Assembly: GCA_910583845.1 (NCBI GenBank)
Contig: CAJUAB010000046.1
Span: 1-12,977 of the forward strand
DNA: 12,977 nt
Source of the DNA: an uncultured Acetatifactor sp.
GTDB taxonomy: Bacteria > Bacillota > Clostridia > Lachnospirales > Lachnospiraceae
Direction: 5' to 3'
Shown here: one piece after another, positions 7,149 to 12,977 of the stretch
Numbering within the stretch: the stretch's first letter is position 1
Layout of the letters: every line of letters begins with the position of its first letter
Notes under the pieces: generated by a model
What the model was told of the DNA's origin: nothing
Databases searched by the model: none
Seen by the model: only the letters and a program-made list of their open reading frames with translations
Position numbers and translations under genes: made by a program

Positions 7149-7177
7149 ATTTATCATACTGGCAGTACGTTTGTCAA
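7149..7177 (-). promoter_or_regulatory. Promoter of tetR with operator O2 in the spacer
   Basis: On the minus strand a consensus TTGACA (plus 7172-7177) is followed 17 nt later by ATAAAT (7149-7154), a weak -10. The spacer holds CATACTGGCAGTACG (7155-7169), an inverted repeat with one mismatch and the same 3-nt centre as O1. A repressor there would sit between the two promoter elements. Confidence 0.65.
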
Positions 7178-7368
7178 GCCTAAAAGTCAAACGCATTCCC
7201 GAAGCCTTCATAAAACTTCACAAATAAGAGGAGAAAGCATTTTCCGGCAGGACATTTTAAACATTTTCAGGAAATCATTTTACCATGGCAAGTCCTACCC
7301 GCATCGGGCAGAATCTGAGCACCATTCCGGAAACTGCGCTGACCAGGCCGGCGATACGCCATTTACCA

Positions 7369-7398
7369 TGCATAGTTTATAGAATTCTATCCATACTA
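7369..7398 (+). promoter_or_regulatory. Sigma-G (forespore) promoter
   Basis: TGCATA (7369-7374), a 17-nt spacer and CATACTA (7392-7398) match the known sigma-G consensus (TGHATA, 17-18 nt, CATACTA). It points to the 46-codon ORF starting at 7486, about 80 nt downstream of the expected transcription start. A housekeeping-type TTGACG at 7440-7445 has only a poor -10 (AAAAAT) and is less convincing. Between the tetR promoter region (to 7177) and this promoter I see no gene. Confidence 0.65.
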
Positions 7399-7485
7399 TT
7401 TCTGTGGTAATACTCCGGAAATAAGACTTTCAAAACCAATTGACGCAATCATCAGCTTGGCCAAAAATGGCAGAAAGAGATTATT

Positions 7486-7626
7486 ATGGATCAGAAAAAT
7501 CAGGAACAGCTACAGGCGCAGAAGAATCATGACCAATTCAACAGCATCACCCAAAAGACGACTCCTGAAAATCAGAATCAGACGCACAATGTCAGAAAAG
7601 AGGGCGTAAATCCGGTGAAGCAATAG
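7486..7626 (+). CDS. Small Q/N-rich protein, possible small spore protein
   Basis: A 46-codon ORF. The protein is very hydrophilic, about one third Gln plus Asn, has no Cys or Trp and only one Phe, and ends in a basic HNVRKEGVNPVKQ. This composition resembles minor small acid-soluble spore proteins of Clostridia, but I do not see the alpha/beta SASP signature, so the family is not assigned. The ribosome binding site is weak (AGAAAGAGA, 5-6 nt upstream). Support for a real gene comes from the sigma-G-type promoter upstream and a strong terminator 23 nt downstream that separates it from the convergent chemotaxis gene. If real, it would be made late in sporulation inside the forespore and packed in the spore core. 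Confidence 0.6.
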   Translation: MDQKNQEQLQAQKNHDQFNSITQKTTPENQNQTHNVRKEGVNPVKQ

Positions 7627-7647
7627 AGAAAATAGAGATCGCACGAC

Positions 7648-7677
7648 AAAAAAGAGCCACCGCCCGGTGACTCTTTT
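7648..7677. terminator. Bidirectional terminator between convergent genes
   Basis: Stem AAAAGAG-c-CACCG / CGGTG-a-CTCTTTT (7650-7662 and 7665-7677) has 12 pairs with one C/A mismatch and a 2-nt loop at full pairing (a real loop would open one or two pairs). On the minus strand it runs into TTTTTT, and on the plus strand it ends in CTCTTTT. It serves the 46-codon gene and the chemotaxis gene. Confidence 0.8.
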
Positions 7678-7761
7678 CCGGTATAGAACACTCTTCTGCC
7701 TCGCCTGCAACTCTCAGGGCCGGATGGTCTTCGTCCGTTGCCCGTAACCCCCTGTTCTGTC

Positions 7762-9456
7762 TCAGATTTCAAACTGCTCCATCAGCTCCACCATAGTCTT
7801 GACCTGGGTTCTCTGTTCCTGGCTGACCGCCGCTGTCTCCTCTGATGCCGCCGAGTTATTATCCACCGCCGAGGAAACCTGTTCAACTCTTTCGTTCACT
7901 CCGTTCATGCGTATGGTATCCTGCCTCAACATCTCCGCAATCTGCCCCATCTTCTGAGTTGCTTCCCGCGCCTCGTCCATCACTTCATTCATATTGGAGA
8001 CTGTCTCGTCCGCAATGGTAATGCCCTTATCCATGGCTGTCACAGTCATTTGAATCAGCTCCGTGGTTTTTCCTGCGGCGCTTGCCGATTCATTTGCCAG
8101 ATTCTTGACCTGCTCCGCCACAACCGCGAAGCCTTTTCCCGCTTCGCCCGCCCTGGCCGCCTCAATCGCCGCATTCAGCGCCAGAAGATTCGTCTGGGAA
8201 GCGATATCATCAATAGTTCCGATAATCGTGCTGATCTGTTCAGAGCATCTGCTGATCTCCTGGATTGCTTCTTTCAGATCCTGCATCTTCTGGTTTCCGC
8301 TGGCCAGCGTCATACCCGCCTTGGTAGCCATCGCGGCAGATTCCTCCGCGTCCTTAGTGTTGTTTTCCATGCTTTCCGTCATTTCTTCAAACACGATCCG
8401 AATCTCCGATACCTGTGTGGCCTGCTCGGTGCAGCCCTGGGCTATATCCTCCGCAGCATACGCCAGCTGCTCTGAACCGCTGTCGATCTGGGCAGAGACA
8501 TCGCGGATTGTCAGCAGCGTCTCGCGCATTTTCTCACAGATCTTCAGAAACGACTCCTTGATGGTTATAAATTCGCCCACGTACTCCTGTTCCATCTCTA
8601 TGTTATATTTGCCATTTCCCATCTGTTCGAGTATCTTGTTGATCTCTACGATCATGGCGTGAAGGTTCTTTTTCATGAAAGCAATGGCGCCAACCATCTT
8701 GCCCACTTCGCTCTCATCCACCTCCAGTTTCAACTCCGTGCGGAAATTACCTGCCGCAAGCGCCTCCATCTGTTCTGACACCTTCTGGATGGGCTCTAAG
8801 AGCTCTTTCTCCGTGAACCGGATAATCCTGGTAAACTGTGAAATGACATAGGCAAAGGAACCTGCGAACAGAATGCCAAAGAGATATTGTATCACTATAA
8901 TAACCGTTTGCTTTCTCTGCTTCCGATCTGTGATGGTGCGTATCACTTCATCCGTCTGACGATTGATCTGTTCCACTACATTCCCGTACTCTTCACTGAA
9001 TACACTCGCCTGTGCCGCCGCCTGGTCCCCCGCCTGCACCTTGGCAATGGCCTCTTCTTCCAATGGAACAAGCCCTTCCGACCATGCCGCGATCTGATTG
9101 AGAGCATTCCACTCATCCTCTGAAAGACTGCATTTTTTCAGGGTTTCAATAGCCTGTTCCCTGTTCTGGTCCACATTCAGTTCATGCATATAATCATCGC
9201 AGTACTCCTGTCTCCCCGTGGCCGCATAGGATTGGATATCGTAGGTGAGAATCCTGGACCCCAACCGGTACTGGTTTAACGCCGACACAGTATCGAGCTG
9301 CGCTATATGTATTCTTGAAGCGCCAATATTCAACACAATAAAGCATAGCAGTAACACTGCCCCAATACCCACTGCCAGGTGTGCCTGATGAACCAATTTC
9401 CTTAAAATCGCTGACTGACTCTTTTTTCCTGATACCTTCATTTCACTTTTTCCCAT
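7762..9456 (-). CDS. Methyl-accepting chemotaxis protein
   Basis: A 564-residue transmembrane chemoreceptor of ordinary layout: basic cytoplasmic start, TM1 (about 28-46), an extracellular four-helix-bundle-like sensor (about 47-183), TM2 (about 184-205), HAMP (about 206-265), then a long coiled-coil signalling domain. The highly conserved hairpin tip is intact around SQTNLLALNAAIEAARAGE (420-438) and GFAVVAEQVKNLA (442-454), where CheA and CheW dock. The C-terminus (MVELMEQFEI) has no CheR-tethering pentapeptide. The sensor ligand cannot be read. GGAGAGGG lies 4-5 nt before the ATG. No che genes are adjacent, so it must feed a chemotaxis array encoded elsewhere. A promoter is visible at 9546-9574, and the terminator at 7648-7677 is shared with the convergent gene. 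Confidence 0.96.
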   Translation of the reverse strand: MGKSEMKVSGKKSQSAILRKLVHQAHLAVGIGAVLLLCFIVLNIGASRIHIAQLDTVSALNQYRLGSRILTYDIQSYAATGRQEYCDDYMHELNVDQNREQAIETLKKCSLSEDEWNALNQIAAWSEGLVPLEEEAIAKVQAGDQAAAQASVFSEEYGNVVEQINRQTDEVIRTITDRKQRKQTVIIVIQYLFGILFAGSFAYVISQFTRIIRFTEKELLEPIQKVSEQMEALAAGNFRTELKLEVDESEVGKMVGAIAFMKKNLHAMIVEINKILEQMGNGKYNIEMEQEYVGEFITIKESFLKICEKMRETLLTIRDVSAQIDSGSEQLAYAAEDIAQGCTEQATQVSEIRIVFEEMTESMENNTKDAEESAAMATKAGMTLASGNQKMQDLKEAIQEISRCSEQISTIIGTIDDIASQTNLLALNAAIEAARAGEAGKGFAVVAEQVKNLANESASAAGKTTELIQMTVTAMDKGITIADETVSNMNEVMDEAREATQKMGQIAEMLRQDTIRMNGVNERVEQVSSAVDNNSAASEETAAVSQEQRTQVKTMVELMEQFEI

Positions 9457-9520
9457 TTTCCCTCTCCATACGTTTTCCAGAACATGAACTGCTGCTCACC
9501 TGCGGTGTGCCTGATGAACC
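9378..9520. repeat. 17-bp direct repeat at the start of the MCP gene
   Basis: GGTGTGCCTGATGAACC occurs at 9378-9394, inside the MCP coding region (codons for the VHQAHL area before TM1), and again at 9504-9520 in the MCP leader, 126 nt apart. Flanks differ after the repeat. Only the repeated 17-mer is certain; a past duplication or recombination is a guess. Confidence 0.7.
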
Positions 9521-9545
9521 CGAGTGCCAATAAAAAGATAAATTC

Positions 9546-9574
9546 ATTATAGCAGAATCTGCATGATATTTCCA
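9546..9574 (-). promoter_or_regulatory. Promoter of the MCP gene
   Basis: On the minus strand TGGAAA (plus 9569-9574), a 17-nt spacer, and TGCTATAAT: a perfect TATAAT (9546-9551) with extended TG. It reads as a housekeeping promoter; the flagellar sigma pattern (TAAA...GCCGATAA) is not seen. The leader of about 85 nt contains the second copy of the 17-bp repeat. From about 9580 to 9860 I see no supported gene. Confidence 0.7.
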
Positions 9575-9864
9575 CTTTTTTATTTGTTATTTTGGCATTT
9601 CTGCTTATACAATTTTTGTCGCGTTTGTAAGTCTTGGGCATTTCCCCCAATATCGCCGCCCTGGCAAAGGAATTTCTGAGCATTCCTGCGTGGTTCCCGG
9701 TTTCCGGTACCAAGGGACAGACCGTATTGCGTCAGCATATTTCTTCTCCCTGCGCCAATGCTCCTGTGCGGCAAAGCAGTACACAGGAATTTGGCAGACA
9801 GCACCCCATTTTTCCATCATACAAGGGAAAACATGCTTTTTTTGTAAATGTTAAAATGCGTTGC

Positions 9865-9893
9865 TTGCGGCAACGGGCCGTTTAGCCTACAAT
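9865..9893 (+). promoter_or_regulatory. Promoter of the membrane-anchored XRE gene
   Basis: TTGCGG (9865-9870), a 17-nt spacer, TACAAT (9888-9893). A short inverted repeat GTTGC-N5-GCAAC (9860-9874) overlaps the -35 and could be an operator for the XRE protein itself. Confidence 0.6.
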
Positions 9894-9924
9894 AGTGGTG
9901 AAAATAGAAAGGAGGCTATCTTTA

Positions 9925-10434
9925 ATGCTCAACGAAACTATCAAAGCAATCAGAAAGTCAAAAGGACTTTCACAACAAGAACTTGCTGTCAAGCTGAACG
10001 TCGTGCGACAGACAATTTCCAAATGGGAGCAGGGATTGTCGGTTCCCGATTCTGATCAGTTGATTTCTTTATCGGAAGCGTTTGAGACACCTGTAAGCAC
10101 ACTGCTGGGAGAAACTGTCAGCGAAACGGAGGCGGACACTTTAAAAGCCATTTCCGAAAAGCTGGAGGTTATAAACTTGCAGCTGGCCCAGAGGAAAACC
10201 ACAAGAAGAGGAATAATTCATTGGTCGCTTATTTCGTTATGCGCAATCATAGTAATCGTTTTTTCAATCTTATTGACATTAGAAAGTTCTTACCTGGGGT
10301 GGAATTACAGTGATCCCGAAACCGCTGTTCTTGGAGTGGCATTTCACTCATTGGAATGGCTGTTTGTCAGATTCGCACCTATGGTTTTTATTGGTTCAGT
10401 CATGGGAATTCTCTTAACCAGAAAGAGAGAATAA
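9925..10434 (+). CDS. XRE family regulator with C-terminal membrane segments
   Basis: A 169-residue protein. Residues 3-60 form a textbook HTH_3 domain (IRKSKGLSQQELAVKLNVVRQTISKWEQG, with VRQTISKWE as recognition helix, ending PVSTLLGE). A helical linker (65-90) follows, then two hydrophobic segments (about 98-119 and 147-164) with a basic end (RKRE). This layout of an N-terminal XRE domain and a short membrane tail is common in Firmicutes and suggests a membrane-bound regulator; the signal and targets are unknown. ATG at 9925 has AAAGGAGG at spacing about 10. A GTG-type extension to 9895 has no ribosome binding site. It is the last intact chromosomal-type gene before the element-like region. 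Confidence 0.9.
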   Translation: MLNETIKAIRKSKGLSQQELAVKLNVVRQTISKWEQGLSVPDSDQLISLSEAFETPVSTLLGETVSETEADTLKAISEKLEVINLQLAQRKTTRRGIIHWSLISLCAIIVIVFSILLTLESSYLGWNYSDPETAVLGVAFHSLEWLFVRFAPMVFIGSVMGILLTRKRE

Positions 10435-10456
10435 AGCCATCCCTATTGGGACAAAG

Positions 10457-10616
10457 TCCGGAACAACGACCCACCGGGCGGCGCGACAGTGCGCCGCCCG
10501 TTCCAAAATCCCCGGCGTGTGCGCGCTGCCCTTATGCGGGGCAATCCCCCTGTATCGGCTACTGTATAAATAGAATACAAAAAAGGATAGCAAGAAAACA
10601 AAATAATTTATTTTAA
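10457..10616 (+). pseudogene. Possible remnant of an element gene with four Cys
   Basis: An open plus-strand frame reads ...PPVPKSPACARCPYAGQSPCIGYCINRIQKR... to a stop near 10616. It contains C-x2-C-x7-C-x3-C, a zinc-knuckle-like spacing, and a basic tail. There is no plausible start with a ribosome binding site; the open frame only continues backward into the XRE gene in another phase. I read it as the C-terminal stub of a mobile-element protein, but it may be chance in GC-rich sequence. Confidence 0.3.
10475..10500. repeat. GC-rich perfect hairpin at the edge of the element-like region
   Basis: CGGGCGGCGC (10475-10484) and GCGCCGCCCG (10491-10500) are perfect 10-bp arms with a 6-nt loop. 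No T-run follows. It sits about 40 nt after the XRE stop, in a 100-nt GC-rich patch (about 10450-10560) between AT-rich sequences. It may be structural or part of an old coding sequence. Confidence 0.7.
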
Positions 10617-11429
10617 TAACGCATGTTGAAGCACAAAGCTACTAATATCATGTTCCTCTATGCTTTCTGATGAATGAAGTAATAGCTTACTTAAGTTCTC
10701 TGATTTAATAAGAAGCTTAGACAACAAATGCAAAGTGTTCAGTTGTTTTTCAGAAAGGGACTCAAACATTTGTGTGGCACTAATAATATTAAGGCTATTA
10801 ATATATGTGTAATATTTTCCCAAAAGTCCAACAACACAATCCGATATTTGAACAAATGGATTACTTACTGAATTGACAAAACAAAAATTTTCAACCTTGC
10901 TATTTCCATTGTAAAACTCATATTTTTCAAATAATTCTTCAATTTTATACTCATTATCATAAACATGGTTTGCATATGGAAAAAGTCCAATTGGTCGAGA
11001 ATAAAAAGAAAAATAATTATCAATGATTGTTCTCTCTGGGTTGCCTTGTAAAAAAGTTAGTTCACTTTGCTTCCGAGCAACTTTTAATCCTTGTCTAAGA
11101 ATTTCAACATTAAACGGACATTCAACATAATCGTTATCAATGTAAGCAAGTATATGATTGTAAAATGGAGATATGTCTTCAAAAGCGATATTTGGATAAT
11201 TACAGTCTATAAGTAGGGTATAAAAATCTTGATAGTGATTTCGTACTAACCTGTATAACTCATTTTTCATTTGAAAAATAAAGGGAACATATGCCGATTC
11301 ATCTATACTATCAATTATATCAACAATTGTATAATATAAGTTATTCACGTTTGAACAATGAATATATAAATCGCTATCGTCAAGCCATTGCAGAAAATAG
11401 AATACCTTATCCTCATTAAGACATCCCAA
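10608..11429 (-). pseudogene. DUF3800-like protein, C-terminal part (frameshifted)
   Basis: About 273 codons that continue the frame of the neighbouring 100-codon piece after a -1 shift. The frame stays open upstream into HISNKAKTFLGCL before the TTG at 11429, so it is the body of the same gene, not a separate start. Features seen are HCSNVNNLYYTIVDIIDSI (about 24-42), TIIDNYFSFYSRPIG (about 134-148), and FVNSVSNPFVQISDCVVGLLGKYYTYIN (about 184-211). The last matches the DUF3800 C-terminal QxxDxxxG...R/KYY helix with its conserved Asp. DUF3800 is compared to RNase H-like nucleases and occurs in mobile and defence-rich regions; activity is not established. The gene is markedly AT-rich compared with the genes to its left, a sign of transfer. 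Confidence 0.6.
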
Positions 11430-11449
11430 AAAAGTTTTTGCCTTGTTAC

Positions 11450-11752
11450 TTATATGCTTAAATTAATTTCTTTGGCTGATTTTTGTATGCGAATTTTGCT
11501 CTTTAATTTATCAAAATCAGCCAAAGGGTTATCTCCAAAGTGCATTACACCACCTAAAACAAAATCGCTATCTATGGGTGCATTAAAATCATCTTTGTTC
11601 AACCATAATTTGCGTATGTTATTTGACTCATCGTAGTAAAAAGTACACTTATTATCATCAAACTTTTTTAATTCACCTCTTATATCTTCAAAAGCATCAC
11701 TGATTATGAACTTACGGAACATGCTTAAATCCATTTTATTACTCATAGTCAT
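11450..11752 (-). pseudogene. DUF3800-like protein, N-terminal part (frameshifted)
   Basis: A 100-codon ORF holding the start of a DUF3800-like fold: CTFYYDESNNIRKLWL (36-51) carries the YxDESxN motif with the presumed catalytic Asp, followed by DSDFVLGGVMHFG (61-73). It stops at 11450-11452 right after SAKEINLSI. If one base is added near 11458, the frame runs on into the piece ending at 10608, giving about 380 residues, a plausible full length. A good promoter lies upstream (11781-11809), so the gene was set up for expression. The break may be a real inactivating deletion or a sequencing error; no known slippery heptamer is present. Family is by motif reading. Confidence 0.6.
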
Positions 11753-11780
11753 TCAATCTCTAATCTGTAATTTTAGAAAT

Positions 11781-11809
11781 ATTATACTGCTTAAAAGAAA
11801 GTAAATCAA
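11781..11809 (-). promoter_or_regulatory. Promoter of the DUF3800-like gene
   Basis: On the minus strand TTGATT (plus 11804-11809), 17 nt, TATAAT (plus 11781-11786). It lies back to back with the ribosome binding site of the topB remnant (GGAG at 11816-11819), so the cargo gene begins immediately against the old element gene. Confidence 0.75.
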
Positions 11810-11829
11810 TTAAAAGGAGAAAACATTCT

Positions 11830-12067
11830 ATGCAACTTATTATTGCAGAAAAGCCGAGCGTCGCGCAGACTATCGCCGCCGCGCTTGGCGTGACGGAAAA
11901 AAGGACGGATATATCGAGGGCGGGGGCTTCCTTGTTTCATGGTGTGTCGGTCACTTAATCGGGCTTGCGGAAGCTGCCGCCGACAAGGGGAAACAGTTTC
12001 AGACCTTAAAGGAGTTATGCACCGCGCCGACGTTTCCGAAACGGTAAATGCGTGTGAGGTTGGATAG
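11830..12067 (+). pseudogene. topB: Remnant of type IA DNA topoisomerase III
   Basis: The start is intact: AAAAGGAGA, then ATG at 11830 and MQLIIAEKPSVAQTIAAALGV, the N-terminal Toprim strand of mobile-element topoisomerase III. The 42-codon frame then stops at 11956. Restoring one A in the A6 run near 11902 recovers EKKDGYIEGGGFLVSWCVGHLIGLAEAA. The next residues jump to ADKGKQFQTLKEL, lacking the roughly 30 residues (KW...LPI region) present in intact relatives, so an in-frame deletion is likely. One more missing base near 12015 recovers MHRADVSETVNACEVG, where intact proteins continue ADVSEVVNACDAGREGE. A stop at 12065-12067 and unrelated sequence follow. The protein cannot work even if the two frameshifts were sequencing errors. 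It marks the region as element-derived. Confidence 0.88.
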
Positions 12068-12124
12068 TGCGGAGGGGTGACAAAACAAATACAAATAAGA
12101 AAGGGACTTCCTCAATCCTTAAAA

Positions 12125-12155
12125 GGCTATGACAGCAACGGTTATAGTCTTTTTT
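12125..12155 (+). terminator. Plus-strand terminator after the topB remnant
   Basis: Stem GGCTATGAC (12125-12133) / GTTATAGTC (12141-12149), nine pairs including two G-U, 7-nt loop, followed by six T (12150-12155). It would end transcripts entering from the topB remnant before the next gene. Confidence 0.65.
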
Positions 12156-12176
12156 CATGCGGTAATTACCGTATGA
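12155..12176. promoter_or_regulatory. 22-bp near-perfect palindrome, candidate operator
   Basis: The core CGGTAATTACCG is a perfect 12-bp palindrome; with TCATG/TATGA outside it the symmetry runs 22 bp with one mismatched pair. It directly follows the terminator T-run, 145 nt ahead of the gene at 12321. A second hairpin, TCTTCCG-N8-CGGAAGA (12235-12256), lies closer to that gene. No clear promoter is recognised in 12177-12320. Confidence 0.5.
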
Positions 12177-12320
12177 AATGAACACCTATTTACACAAGCA
12201 GAGAAATACCCAACAACATTATTCCGCAATCCAATCTTCCGACAATTAACGGAAGAAAACTATATATCAGCACCGAAACCAATCAATCATATCAATCCAT
12301 ATCACAGGAGGGCAAAGACC

Positions 12321-12929
12321 ATGAATAAAAAGCAGGAACAGCAGATTTTGGACTATTACAGCACCACAGACAAATATATCCATAGCAAGACACACTCTAA
12401 TGCGCATCAGACCGTATTTACCAAAGAAAGCGACAAATACCAGTGGCTTGTGTTGGAGCAGAAAAGCCAGTGTGAAGTCGAGGTAAGGCAGACCGACAAT
12501 CATGGAACAATCACAGCAAGGGATAATTACGAACTGACAGGAAATCTCCCTAAGTGCGTGGACGTGGAGCGTTTATGTGAGGGTGCAAATTTTCAGATAT
12601 CTTTTAACGCTGATGAAATCAATCTAATCTATCAGTTTGGGGAGCAGAGCAAAGCGGAAACGTGCGCCAGTTTATCCGCTATTCTTCCGCAGGTAAAGGA
12701 CAGCGACACAAAGCAGATTGTAAGCGACACATTGAAGAAATTAAATGCCCTGTCAGATGAAACGTGTGCGGAACTGACAGCCACCACCAAAAGACGGAAA
12801 CTGACCAAGCGTGACCATTCCATAAAGACAAGGTTAGCCAAAGCAAAGGAGCAGGCAAAAAAGCTGACAGTTGCCGAGGGAAAACAGCACAGAACCCACA
12901 GCAAGGGAAAGGGGGATATGGTACTATGA
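12321..12929 (+). CDS. Mobile-element protein of unknown function
   Basis: A 202-residue soluble protein with no signal peptide or membrane segment. I recognise its style (opening KKQEQQILDYYSTTDKYIHSKT, the EKSQCEVEV and LCEGANFQISF segments, and a strongly basic C-terminus, about 150-195, rich in KRRKLTKRDH and KAKEQAKKL) as that of conserved hypothetical proteins in Tn1549/CTn-type conjugative elements of Clostridia, but know no function. The basic tail could bind DNA or RNA. ATG at 12321 has AGGAGG at spacing 9. Its TGA overlaps the ATG of the next gene by 4 nt (ATGA), so the two are translationally coupled. Unlike topB next to it, the frame is fully open. Confidence 0.8.
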   Translation: MNKKQEQQILDYYSTTDKYIHSKTHSNAHQTVFTKESDKYQWLVLEQKSQCEVEVRQTDNHGTITARDNYELTGNLPKCVDVERLCEGANFQISFNADEINLIYQFGEQSKAETCASLSAILPQVKDSDTKQIVSDTLKKLNALSDETCAELTATTKRRKLTKRDHSIKTRLAKAKEQAKKLTVAEGKQHRTHSKGKGDMVL

Positions 12930-12977
12930 AACTTTCACGATATGAGCAGGAAACGATTGTCAATTACAATGCAGGAG
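12926..12977 (+). CDS. Start of a second mobile-element protein (partial)
   Basis: ATG at 12926, preceded by AAGGGGGA about 8 nt upstream and overlapping the previous stop by 4 nt. The 17 visible codons begin MKLSRYEQETIVNYNAG, an opening I recognise from small conserved proteins of Tn1549-like elements in Firmicutes; they have no established function that I can state. The gene runs off the window. Confidence 0.75.
   Translation, partial: MKLSRYEQETIVNYNAG

Noticed and set aside
8063..8662. 199-codon plus-strand frame with hydrophobic stretches
   Set aside because: Antisense to the MCP signalling domain; its Ser/Ile-rich look comes from the complementary Ala/Glu coiled-coil codons.
9634..9885. 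83-codon plus-strand frame in the MCP-XRE gap
   Set aside because: No ribosome binding site and no recognisable domain, and it runs through the XRE promoter. A decayed gene cannot be excluded, but there is no positive support.
10457..10616. Cys4 frame as an intact small zinc protein
   Set aside because: No start codon with a ribosome binding site; kept only as a low-confidence remnant.
1..12977. CRISPR array, tRNA, rRNA, intact insertion sequence or integrase
   Set aside because: No regularly spaced repeats, no tRNA-like cloverleaf I could recognise, and no transposase or recombinase motif in any frame I read.

Overview
The window looks like the chromosome of a low- to mid-GC, spore-forming Clostridia, most likely a member of the Lachnospiraceae. 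The reasons are a class III (Firmicutes-type) fructose-1,6-bisphosphatase, a DUF1848 radical-SAM-like protein, strong AGGAGG-type ribosome binding sites, and what reads as a forespore sigma-G promoter. The assignment is inferred from gene content, not from a database search.

From 1 to about 7.2 kb all genes lie on the minus strand. In map order they are a small KTSC-like protein, a small XRE-type regulator with a palindrome in its leader, fbp, an orphan protein with a FliD-C-like C-terminus, a DUF1848 Fe-S protein, an MFS exporter and a TetR repressor. The last two form a readable control circuit. tetR has its own terminator, and ACATACC/GGTATGT inverted repeats lie both in the tetR promoter (two sites) and against the -10 box of the exporter promoter. 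This predicts a repressor that controls itself and a small-molecule efflux pump. The exporter starts with GTG, and a possible 30-codon leader ORF stops 3 nt before it.

From about 7.2 to 10.4 kb there is a 46-codon Q/N-rich gene on the plus strand, behind TGCATA-N17-CATACTA (sigma-G consensus), which suggests a small spore protein. A bidirectional terminator separates it from a convergent methyl-accepting chemotaxis protein. After that comes a divergent XRE regulator with two C-terminal membrane segments.

From about 10.4 kb to the right end the sequence looks like the worn edge of a Tn1549/CTn-type integrative conjugative element. It holds a GC-rich hairpin with a Cys-rich reading frame, and an AT-rich DUF3800-like gene on the minus strand broken by a -1 frameshift. 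Next is a topB fossil with two 1-nt frameshifts, a probable internal deletion and a truncated end, then a terminator and palindrome. The last two genes are element-type genes whose ends overlap by 4 nt, the second cut by the window end. The DUF3800-like gene sits between element fragments and is probably cargo acquired separately.
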